Positions 54,504-64,000 of a DNA stretch of 64,000 bases are shown here, piece by piece. The position numbers were made by a program, and so were the translations under genes. Location of the stretch: positions 7,526,478-7,590,477 of the forward strand of contig JAVGWX010000012.1 of assembly GCA_036924085.1 (NCBI GenBank), read 5' to 3'. The DNA is from Ariolimax columbianus (lineage: Eukaryota > Mollusca > Gastropoda > Stylommatophora > Arionidae). Numbering within the stretch: the stretch's first letter is position 1; every line of letters starts with the position of its first letter. The notes beneath the pieces were generated by a model. The model was not told the DNA's origin. It worked only from the letters and a program-made list of their open reading frames with translations, and made no database searches.

Positions 54504-57158
54504 ATTTCCAAGAATTCGTTCTTTACCTCTGTCTGCTATCAGTCATCCCAATGGACGCAGAAGAGATGCAGGCCAGCGGACATTGCACCTCTGCCCTATT
54601 GTGACAACCTGACACATCACCTGCATGAAGGGAAGATTGACGTGGCATATATCCAAGAAACGCACCTCAACAACAACCACAGATTCTCAATCAGAGGATA
54701 CCAGACCTTCCGACTTGATAGAGAAGGTCATAAAGCAGGGGTTATGATACTGAAACGTAACTGCATACCGAGTAGCGCGGTAGCTGTCAATCACACCGGA
54801 CAAGCAGAAATTGCTGATGGGGTTGGGCCAAACAGCAAAGAGGAAGTTACTATTAGTCCTGAACCAAAGCTGGAGAAGAGGAATTGTACCACAGGCATGG
54901 AAAGATGTTGTACTTACACCAGTACCAAAGAAAGAAAAAGATAGAACAGATCCAAATGGATTAAGCCCATCAGTCTACTGAGCTGTGTAGGCAAACTGAT
55001 GGAGCGTATGAAAAATATCAGATTGATGTGGCACCTGGAAGAAAAACACATACTAATTCCACAGCAAGCAGGATTTAGACAACACAGATCCACTGAGAAC
55101 CAGATCACTCTCATAGCCCAGGAAATAGAGGATGCTTACTAAGAGAAAAAGCATACAGTAGCGGTTTGGGTGGATCTAGAGAAGGCATTTGACAAGGTGT
55201 GGAAAGAGTGCCTTAAAGTCAAGTTACGATGAAATGAAGCATGTGGGAAAATGTGCAGATGGACCAGCCACTATCTCGAAAACAGAACAGCCAGAGTTTA
55301 AGTACAAGAGCAGATGAGCAAAAAGGTGACACTGGAGCAAGGAATACCCAAAAGGGAGGGGGAAGGGTACTTTCACCCACACATTTCCTGGTGTATATAA
55401 ACAACATCACAGAGAATTTACAAAGAAGAGTCCACAGCTCCATGTTTTGCAGACGATCTGGCTATGTGGACCTCTGAAAAAACATCTCAACGTAGCAAGC
55501 CATCGGATGCAGCGGGCCCCAATATCGTTGGAGGAGTGGGCGAACTCATGGCTGGTCAAAATAAATGAGGAAAAAACAACATGTACGATATTCTCGCTTT
55601 CAAATAAACCACAGAACACTGAAATAAGTTTTAACGGCAAATACCTGCGGCCAAACGACAACCCAAACTACTTTGGAGTCACATTTTATCAGCGCATTAC
55701 ATGGAAAAGTCAGATCGAGAGAAACCGAATGAGAACCAGACAAAGAATGGCAATCATGAGGAAACTTGCTGGCACAAGCTGGGGAGCAGACGAATGAATA
55801 CTAAAGAAATGTACACTGGAAGAGTGAGACCAGTTCTCGAGTATGGCATTGCGGCATGGACAACGGCAGCATAGGCGAACTTTGATGAAATTAGCAAACT
55901 TCAAAACCAAGCCATGACAGTTATACCAGGAGGCATGAAGTCAACGCCAATTGTAGAACTTGAAAAGATTGCAAATCTGCATTCCATGACCGACAGAAGA
56001 GACTGCAGAGCCCAGCAGCAAGCATGGAAACTCAGAAGACTGACAGACCATATAATGTATCAAGACTAAATAGATTTGAAATGGGAAACTAAAGCGGAGA
56101 AACTTTTCAGAAATAGCCAAAGCAAAGATGAGCGAAGACCCTAAGAACACATTAACAATACCAAAGCCCATCCCTACTGTACGCAAACCAACATAGAAGC
56201 AACATATGATTCCGGAGGTGGTAGAAAATATACCACGAATTGAAAACAAGAACAGCCAGACTGAAAAAGAAAGAAGAGACATAACACTGATGTACATAAC
56301 GAAAAACTACCCAAGCATGGACTGGACCCATGCATACACCGACGGTTCTACAACAAACACAACACAGAATGGAGGGGGAGGGGTATTCCTGAGCCTAACA
56401 AACGATAGAAAAATAACACAGTCAGTGGCAACAGGAAAATTCTCAAGCAATTTCAAAGCGAATGCAGATGAATGAAGGGTGCATTCGAAGCAATGCTGAC
56501 AGGCAAAAGCAATGAAAGATAGATAGTCCTGTTTACAGATTCCCTGTCCGTGGTTACAGCACTATAAATCCAGAAAAATATAGAACTTAATTACTTAAGA
56601 ACAGTACTCTGTCAACTATGCCAGCAGTCCGCAACAAAAAGAGTAGTGGTACAGTGGGTTCCATCCCACTGTAACATCCAAGGCAACGAGGAGGCAGACA
56701 GACTGGCAAAAAAAGGTGCAAGACCACCACAACCAGATTCTAGTGTGACCTACGAAAAGTCCAAAAGGTTTATTAGAGCCAGATACGTGGCTAAATGGGA
56801 AACATAAATACTGACTACACAAAAAACGAGGCCTATTACCAGTTGAACAGAAGAGAGCAGGTCGTGGTCTTCAGACTCCACACAGGCCATAACAGACTGA
56901 GGTACCACCTATTCAATAAACTGAAGATAGGTGGCACTGACGAATGCACATGCGGTACTGGGAAAATGACCGCTGAACATCTGCTGCAAAACTGCCCGAA
57001 ATACGGGGATCAGAGAAAGCAGATGTGGCCATCACCAGTGACAACTAGACAAGCTCTAAGGCAGTGTCGACAGCCTCAGGATGACCGCTGCTTTCTTCGA
57101 AAAAATACAGGTTGACGTTTGACAGCGTACAAAGAATAATAATAAGATTTCCAAGAAT
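54504..57158 (+). mobile_element. I-like LINE, internally deleted copy with 12-bp duplication
   Basis: Target-site duplication ATTTCCAAGAAT at 54504-54515 and 57147-57158. It starts in the non-rRNA leader (CTCTGTCTGCTATCAGTCAT), jumps to the endonuclease start (HHLHEGKIDVAYIQETHLNN), jumps again near 54812 into the RT N-terminal region, then runs through RT and RNase H to a tail GCGTACAAAGAATAATAATA. The tail repeat is AAT rather than GAA, a sign of age or a variant master. Confidence 0.9.
54620..57115 (+). pseudogene. endonuclease-RT-RNase H ORF relic of the I-like LINE
   Basis: Pieces: endonuclease N-terminus (54600-54810); RT with LLSCVGKLMERM-like text and HRSTENQITLIAQEIEDAY (about 54980-55140), VDLEKAFDKVWKECLK (about 55170) and a damaged PQGG and Asp-Asp region near 55350-55460; RT C-terminus RNRMRTRQRMAIMRKLAGTS (about 55720); RNase H MDWTHAYTDGSTTNTTQNGG (about 56320), WVPSHCNIQGNEEADRL (about 56656) and CTCGTGKMTAEHLLQNC (about 56946). 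Several stops and frameshifts. Confidence 0.88.
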
Positions 57159-58635
57159 ACTCACTGTAATGAAGGCGTAATCATTTTAATAGACTGGTTT
57201 CATTTACAGGGCTGCATTTTCTATTCCATAAACAGAAAACAAGATAGATATGCATTTGGTTTCAGGCCAGGATTCTGTGAAAGGATCACTCTCAACGGCG
57301 ATTTGTTTTGTACCATGAATTTGTTTTATTTCTCTGTTCGGATGATGGATTCATTATAAACCATGACACAATATGAGTTCTGATGAGTTTTGATATTTAG
57401 TGATACGAATAATGTAACGTTTTTGGTCAATTTCCCTAAAGTAGGCAATAGTCCAACACTATTTGGTTTACTGTAACACTAAATTAGGGGAGTACAAATA
57501 CAACACAATTTGGTTTACCTATCACTCCAGGTTGTGGAATATAGATACAGTACTACATTTGGTTTACCTGTCACTCCAGAAAGTCGATGTAGGTACAGTA
57601 CTACATTTGGTTTACCTGTCACTCCAGAAAGTCGATTGTAGGTGTTCATTAACATTCCTATTACAGGCTTCCTCTAAGGGATCATCTACATGAGTGGGTC
57701 ATAGTTGTTACCGAATACTTAATTAGAACAACTGCATAATGTATTATGTCTGTTCTGTTTTTTCCCCTTTAAGAGTCGACGTAATTGCGCTCTGGATGGA
57801 TCGTTCTTCTTCTTCTTCTTTGTTTGTTGTCAATTCCCCCTACCAAGCCCTGAAAAAAAGCTTTGCAAGTAGCAGAATGTAGTCCAGAGAAAAGAATTCG
57901 TTGTGTCGTGGTTGACAGCTTGACTGCTATATTTACACCTTTCGGTCCAACACATCCAACGAGCAATCATTTTTGAGTACCGGGTTACCCTCCCTCTTCA
58001 ATCCCTTCTACTTAGCCAGTCAGCTCTGTTGCAGCTTGTTATCCAGAATCACCACGTGGAGGTGTAGAAGGGTCTTTGCAGCTCTGGTTCGTTGACCCTG
58101 ACGCTAGGAGTCAGCTATGGGTCGCTGACCGCTGCAGCTTATGCGCTGCTCAGCGTGTTGATCCCGTGTGGATCCATATGTGCTAATCCCTCACATTAAA
58201 TTTCGATGAGTGTAGATACTGATGGTTTTCTTAGTTCACTGGTTAAACACACTTTTCTCTGGAATAGAAAATTATTTCAAAATATGTAGTAGGCATTGCT
58301 GATTAATCGACTAGCCGTAGTGTAGTCACCCACGGTGCGATCATTGATCAACTTCACGTCCCTCCATTGCCACTGTTCCTAGTACAGGTGCATCTAAGGA
58401 CAGGATGTCGCATACTCCACAATAACCTGCACAATAAATCCACACTAGGTCTTCAAGTTTCGATGCCTCTATCTCTGCTATCCACTAATGCAAAAGTCAA
58501 CCGTATTGTAGCTTCCAAAGTAAACATTAATCACAACGCTCATTACAGACGGTTACCATTCTCATGCCGGTAGATGCTGTCAAGTATCCACCGCTTCTCT
58601 CAGCAATAACCCTCCCTCACTGTAGCAGAGAAGCT
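57159..58635. other. intron sequence with a short repeat
   Basis: At about 57500-57640 three units of about 47 bp contain TTTGGTTTACCTGTCACTCC. No gene is recognised in the rest. Confidence 0.5.
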
Positions 58636-58639
58636 ATAA

Positions 58640-59175
58640 CTGACTGTATTACTGTGCAGCACAGTATACATGACAACATCAGCATCCTGTTCACAGATCC
58701 ATCAGTATATATGACAACATCAGCATCATGTTCACAGATCCATCAGAATACATGACAACAACAACATCATGTTCACAGATCCATCTGTATGCATGGCAAC
58801 ATCACCATCCTGTTCACAGATCCATCAGTATGCATGACAACATCACCACACTGTTCACAGATCCATCAGTATGCATGACAACAACATCATGTTCACAGAT
58901 CCATCAGTATGCATGATAACATCACCATCCTGTTCACAGATCCATCAGTATACATAACAACATCGCCACCCTGTTCACATATCCATCAGTATACATGACA
59001 ATAACAACATCATGTTCACAGATCCATCAGTATGCATGACAACAACAACATCATGTTCACAGATCCATCAGTATGCATGACAACAACAACATCATGTTCA
59101 CAGATCCATCAGTATGCATGACACCATCAGCATCATGTTCACAGATCCATCAGTATGCATGACACCATCACCATC
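58640..59175 (+). repeat. 36-41 bp minisatellite
   Basis: About 13 units with CTGTTCACAGATCCATCAGT plus ATGCATGACAACA and variable CAA/CATCA spacing, so unit length varies. Open frames through it are artefacts. Confidence 0.92.
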
Positions 59176-59459
59176 TTAGCCATTATCACTCATTAGCTGT
59201 TTACACTTCGAGGTACTCCTGCCCATATTTGCACACTCTCTGCACCATCTATCCTGGATGATCATGACTTGACGGTAGTTTGTGATTAACCTCCAATGTG
59301 AATCCATTGTTTCCCTTTATTTATGGTCTCCACTTTTATCACCTGCCATATTGTTGTCTTTGCCTGTGACAAAATGTGTATTGCAATGTTACAAATAAGT
59401 ATATTGTTTGTTGAAATATGTGTGTAATGTAAGATATGTTACTTTCTTATATTAAACAG

Positions 59460-59720
59460 CACGAGGATCAACTGAATGAAGCAACTGCTAAAACTACCGA
59501 GCTGCTAAATGGCCAAATTGTTCGGCAACAAAAATTAGAGCAGACGTTGAATGACCAAAATGTCCAACAGCAAAAATTAGAACAGGCACTGCATGACATG
59601 AACAATAAAGTGGATGCTAAAATCAAGGAGATAATAACTTGTGTAGAGAAATCTCTGAATACACAGAACAGTGTTATTGTTAAAAAAGCCAGTGAGGTTG
59701 AGATCAAAGTTTTGAAAACA
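59460..59720 (+). CDS. coiled-coil exon F
   Basis: 261 bp (87 codons), phase 0; acceptor ATTAAACAG, donor ACA|GTAAGTTAATG. Begins HEDQLNEATAKTTELLNGQI and carries two 15-residue repeats: QIVRQQKLEQTLND and QNVQQQKLEQALHD, followed by MNNKVDAKIKEI. The His-acid start after AAACAG matches exons D and E, so F is probably a distant paralogue of them. Strong coiled-coil pattern. No named domain. Confidence 0.85.
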
Positions 59721-61165
59721 GTAAGTTAATGAAGAACTGTTTAAGTTATATGATAAATTACATGTTAAAACTAAATGTTTAAACTATGTACATGTATAAA
59801 TTATTCAGCAATGATGACTCGTAATTTACGTACTTGTTCTGTACAAAGTATAAGGCCACCGCTGCATTTGGCATATATACATGAAGCCTGTATCCTATCA
59901 TGTGCAGTGGATATTTCAATGGTGCGGTTTTACATGATGAAGCTGCTAGCCCCATGAACATCCCTCTTTTGCTTTTCTATGGAGAATTACTTCTGTCATT
60001 TCCATGTCAATCCAGGTACCTTTTGGTTGCCATTACACATAATTAGACAGCACAGACTTTAATTAAACAAACTAGAATTAAATCTAAACATAATGGCCTT
60101 ACATTTGAAACAAAATGAACTGAAAATTAAACAAAATGGACCAGAGTACGAAGAAGAAGAAGAAACAAAATGGGCCTTTAATTAAACAGAATGATCACAT
60201 TACAAAAATGGACTTACAATTAAACACAATAGACTTAAATTAAACAAAATGGACTTAATATTAAAACAAACAATTACTGGTACTTAGTCGGACCTCATCT
60301 AAACTGGTTTGCCAGAAAGAAGGGCAGACTATTCCGTCACGGTCCATTGGGTTTTTCCTTCTGTTCACCTGTAAATGAGTGGATTGACAAACATGTGATT
60401 GACCTGTTGTGTCTTTGCATAGTGGAGGGGCTGCCTCAATGTAAGGCATCCTTTCTGGTTAATACACCGTGACAATGCACTGGCACATCACTGCTCACTG
60501 GGAATTTTTTATCAAAAGCAGACGTGTTATTCTCAGTCGCCCGACTCATTAACGCGCACACATGCACATACACACACATACACACACATACACACACGCA
60601 CACATATATCAGCATTTGTTTCGAGGATTCTAAAAGATGGAAGCATTTATCTGTGAATGTTCACATGATATTACTGTCCCTAACTTAGTCAGTGTGCTAT
60701 GTGAATGTCTGCATGCCATTACTGGTCTTTCGTTCTCCCATACTATGTGAATCTTCACATGGCATTACTGACCTTTATAATGTCAGTGATATGTTTATGT
60801 TCACGTGATATTACTGGTCTTCTGTTTATTAGAGCTATGTGAATATTCACATGGTATTATTGGTCTTCTGTTTATTATAGCTATGTAATGACCACAGCAT
60901 TTGTGCAGAAAAAGACGTTCCGTAAAGGGAGCAGCTGTATTGGTGGCCCTTTGCTTTGCTTGAAGCAATAAGGAAAATTAATAAATTAATAGGAGGACTC
61001 AGTTTACTTGTTCTTTATTGCTAGCCCTGAGTTGACGGTAGCTGCGTGATTTGTTGATGTTTGTCCTGACTAGTTAAAACCAACCAATGCCATAACAACA
61101 TATATAATTCATATATCTTTTTGTGAAGAGATTTTATCAACTTGTATTGATATGTTGTTGCATAG
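59721..61165 (+). other. intron between F and G
   Basis: Contains TTAAACAAAATGGAC-type short repeats (about 60060-60270) with GTACGAAGAAGAAGAAGAAA at 60148, possibly another tail-only trace of the LINE. About five 50-60 bp degenerate repeats with GTGAATGTTCACATGATATT lie at 60640-60890. No gene. Confidence 0.5.
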
Positions 61166-61342
61166 TTTGAAGACAAACTTCATGACTACGATGCAAGGAC
61201 ACAGGGAACGTTTGATAGCAGGCTCAAGCAGCTAGAGGATAGTCAAGAGACAAAGTTAGTGCAGAAGTTTGATGGTATCAGACAAGACATCTGTGACATC
61301 AAACACTTCTGTGAATTTCTTGTGGGCGACATGTCCAGGGAT
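61166..61342 (+). CDS. coiled-coil exon G
   Basis: 177 bp (59 codons), phase 0; acceptor GTTGCATAG, donor GAT|GTAAGTTGG. Begins FEDKLHDYDARTQGTFDSRL and ends with IKHFCEFLVGDMSRD. The first 40 residues look coiled-coil; the Cys- and Phe-containing end is less so and may lead into a following domain beyond the window. This is the last exon I can support. Confidence 0.82.
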
Positions 61343-61690
61343 GTAAGTTGGTGGCTTTTTCATCATCATCAATTGTCTTCATTTTTATCATTTATCTGTC
61401 TGGTTCCAGTTCATCTTTATCATTATCTGTCTGGTTCACTTCATCTTTATAATGTATCTGTCTGGGTCACTTCATCTTTACAATTTACATGTCTGGGTCA
61501 CTTCATCTTTACAATTTACATGTCTGGGTCACTTCATCGTAATCGTTTATCTGTGTGATTCCACTTCATCTTTATAATGTATCTGTGTGCCTGGTTCCAC
61601 TTCATCTTTATAATTGATCTGTGTGCCTGTTTCCACTTCATCTTTATAATTTGTATGTGTGGTTCCACTTCGTCTTTATAATTTATATGT
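61343..61690 (+). repeat. 31-bp degenerate minisatellite after exon G
   Basis: About nine units with CTGGGTCACTTCATCTTTAC plus AATTTACATGT. It starts soon after the exon G donor. Confidence 0.88.
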
Positions 61691-61719
61691 CTGGTTCCCC
61701 TTGGATAATGGAGCCTCAA

Positions 61720-63720
61720 CAGATGCTGTCCATCTGTTTCTTTTGTGTGCCGTGTTTTTAAGTCCCGCCTACGAGACACCAATTAAACTAACTTCTTTCT
61801 CAACGTTTGATCGTCTGGTATTTCTTGCCTTCCCACTCGTCCATTTCCCTGTGGGTTCCATCCAGCACATGTTTGGTTAATACTGTCCGAGCCTCTTTCT
61901 AAAAGTGTGTCCTATCCGTCCTCACTTTCTTTCCCCAGTTTTCTTCTCTATTGGCTGTTATGTTCTTTCCCACATATCTGTGTTTACCGTTACCCCGGGC
62001 CATCTACCACCAAGTATGCTCCGAAGATACTGGTTTTTGAAGATCTGCAATCTGGATGTGTTCGCCTTAATCACTCGCCGTGTCTGAAAGCCATATAGCA
62101 GGAAGGACATACTTTACATTTATTGTTGATCATATTCTCCATGAATAATTCTGACGAGTTTTAAATTGGACGAATTTAGCTGATATCAACTATGGCACTG
62201 TTACTGTAATTTGCACTGTTAGTTTCTGATATTGTTAAATTTTAAAAAATGGAAGAAAGTATGTGCACGCTTTAGAGGACAGGAGTATGTGCACATGCTA
62301 GAGGACAAGAGTATGTGCACATGTTAGAGGACAAGAGTATGTGCACATGTTAGAGGACAAGAGTGTGTGCACATGTTAGAGGACAATAGTATTTGCACAT
62401 GTTAGAGGAGAGGAGTATGTGCACATGCTAGAGGACAAGAGTATGTGCACATGTTAGAGGACAAGAGTATGTGCACATGTTAGAGGACAAGAGTGTGTGC
62501 ACATGTTAGAGGACAAGAGTATGTGCACATGTTAGAGGAGAGGAGTATGTGCACATGCTAGAGGACAAGAGTATGTACATATGTTAGAGGACAAGAGTAT
62601 GTGTACATGCTAGAGGACAAGAGTATGTGCATATGTTAGAGGACAAGAGTATGTGCACATGTTAGAGGACAAGAGTATGTGCACATGTTAGAGAACAAGA
62701 GTATGTGCACATGTTAGAGGACAAGAGTATGTGCACATGTTAGATGAGAGGAGTATGTGCACATGCTAGAGGACAAGAGTATGTGCATATGTTAGAGGAC
62801 AAGAGTATGTGCACATGCTAGAGGACAAGAGTATGATGTAGAACCTCTGTATGTGTGATAGAGATGGTGAGGCGACCCTTCTCACAAGCTTTGGAGACCC
62901 GATCCATGCATTTTTGCATTTCACCCTCCGTATTTGAATTTATGGCACAGTAATCGGCATTTAGTAAATCACTTACAGTCACGCTGTTGATTTTGGTTTT
63001 GGGCTTGAACCTTCTCAGATTAATTAGGCCATCTTCAGTGTGGTAGTTCCCTAACTCCAGCGTCACCAATCGCTGTAGGCATTCCACAGCATGGCAGAAA
63101 ACATCATACTGAAAAGAGCCGTAACCAGCACACATCAGTGTTTCATACTGTTAGTAACAGATTAGTTTTCATGATCAATATCTTGGACACACATGCCATC
63201 GTGAACTTGTTGGTCCATTCCAACAAATGTTCCCGGACCCCTAACCTCAGTCATAACTCTCCTTAGACCGTTAGGATTTACGGAATCGAATGCTTTAGTG
63301 AGGTCCATAACCGTCGTATAGAGAGAAACATTATGTTCTTGACATTTCTTTAAGACCTGCTTTACAGCAAAGATCGTATCGATGGTACAACGGTTCTTTT
63401 AAAAGTCGCAATGACACTCAGGCGGTAACCTCTGCTCCAGGTAAAGATTTAGTCTGCAGAGAAGTATGTTTGCAAGCACGTCTCCTCTTACGCACAGCAG
63501 AGATATCCCTCTTTGATTATCATGTACGTGTTTCCAACCCTGTTCTTATGTATATGAACAATGGACGCGTCTTTGAATTTCTGTAGGATGATAATGTTCT
63601 TCCACACTTCAGCAAACAGATAAGTAAGTTCATCAACCATCTTTTGGCTGCTAGCTCTCTGTCTGCTCTCTGAGCTTTGTTTCCACGCATGCCTTGGTCA
63701 ACCCTACCTTACCTTCAGAA
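61720..63720 (-). pseudogene. LINE RT and C-terminus with an internal minisatellite (minus strand)
   Basis: 5' to 3' on the minus strand: HPTEIQRRVHCSYT-like text (about 63580), QRGISLLCVRRGDVLANILL (about 63510), RCTIDTIFAVKQVLKKCQEH (about 63390), LTKAFDSVNPNGLRRVM (about 63300), ADYCAINSNTEGEMQKCMDR (about 62960; the normal YADD is ADYC), then TISITHTEVLHHTLVL, the array, and RRVIKANTSRLQIFKNQYLR (about 62060) with RIGHTF and CWMEPTGKWTSGK. Frameshifted throughout. Confidence 0.82.
62270..62835. repeat. 26-bp minisatellite inside the minus-strand LINE
   Basis: About 21 units of AGAGGACAAGAGTATGTGCA plus CATGTT or CATGCT. The unit is continuous with the LINE codons for HHTLVL on the minus strand, so the array grew from LINE coding sequence. 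Confidence 0.94.
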
Positions 63721-63744
63721 GTAAGGATTGGGAGTGACACGAGC

Positions 63745-63945
63745 ATTGCCCTTGACAAAGAGGTCTCAGACAGCCATCTCAGAGCTGAGGTACCAGTCTC
63801 CATCTCTAAAGTACGACACGAGTACTGTTCTTGACACAGAGGTCTCAGACAGCCATCTCAGAGCTGAGGTTGCTGTCTCCATCTCCACTGATACTAGTAC
63901 TGCCCTTGCTACAGTTGTCTCAGACAACCATCTCAGAGCTGAGGA
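63745..63945 (+). repeat. about 80-bp tandem repeat, three units
   Basis: Units share GTCTCAGACAGCCATCTCAG plus AGCTGAGG at about 63764, 63841 and 63918. No gene is seen to the window end. Confidence 0.85.
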
Positions 63946-64000
63946 TTTAATTTATTTTCATTTCCATAATTTCCCAAATGCAATGTATGTATATTATTGC

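Noticed and set aside
57800..57825. TTC repeat after GATCG as another tail-only LINE insertion
   Set aside because: Lacks the CATCGTACGC part of the tail and has no flanking duplication.

Overview
This is a eukaryotic, almost certainly invertebrate, window. It has large introns, GT-AG exons, non-LTR retrotransposons, mariner/Tc1 relics, tRNA-derived SINEs and many minisatellites. The 18S-like stretches have a metazoan sequence, and the repeat landscape and 18S variable region look molluscan (possibly gastropod); that placement is inference and was not checked by alignment.

Host gene. One gene appears to run along the + strand across the whole window. I can support twelve internal exons: A1 2173-2331, B1 4508-4675, A2 8381-8539, C1 9648-9812, A3 14842-15000, B2 17265-17432, A4 21136-21294, C2 22404-22568, D 28952-29170, E 34928-35149, F 59460-59720 and G 61166-61342. 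Each is preceded by AG and, except B2, followed by GT. Each has a length divisible by three, is open in phase 0, and encodes charged, heptad-like coiled coil. The first and last exons lie outside the window. The family is not recognised.

Layout. About 1-10.5 kb and 12.6-23.2 kb are two copies of one block (offset 12,668-12,757 bp) holding exons A-B-A-C. Inside each block exon A and its flanks were duplicated earlier. The 10.4-12.6 kb junction is a 50-bp minisatellite followed by scrambled retrotransposon pieces. From 23.5 to 28 kb there is a CR1-type LINE tail and an APE/RT/RNase H non-LTR element with a second element nested inside it. From 28 to 42 kb exons D and E lie among degenerate minisatellites, a mariner relic and several LINE relics. 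From 42 to 57 kb there are three related retroelements, a CR1/L2-type LINE and a split DDE transposase. From 57 to 64 kb exons F and G lie among minisatellites and a minus-strand LINE.

Most unusual feature. An I-like non-LTR retrotransposon family (APE endonuclease, RT, RNase H, GAA-repeat tail) has a 5' region built from ribosomal RNA. It holds the 5' half of 18S (once with apparent 5'ETS), an in-line 18S deletion, then repeated pieces of the 28S 3' end, before the endonuclease ORF or, in short copies, directly before the element tail. Copies carry target-site duplications (10, 12 and 76 bp), so they moved by retrotransposition. This looks like a LINE/non-autonomous pair that took over rRNA as its 5' leader.

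A second theme is that several minisatellites grew from inside transposon coding sequence, and a 45-bp minisatellite starts right at the splice donor of exon A.
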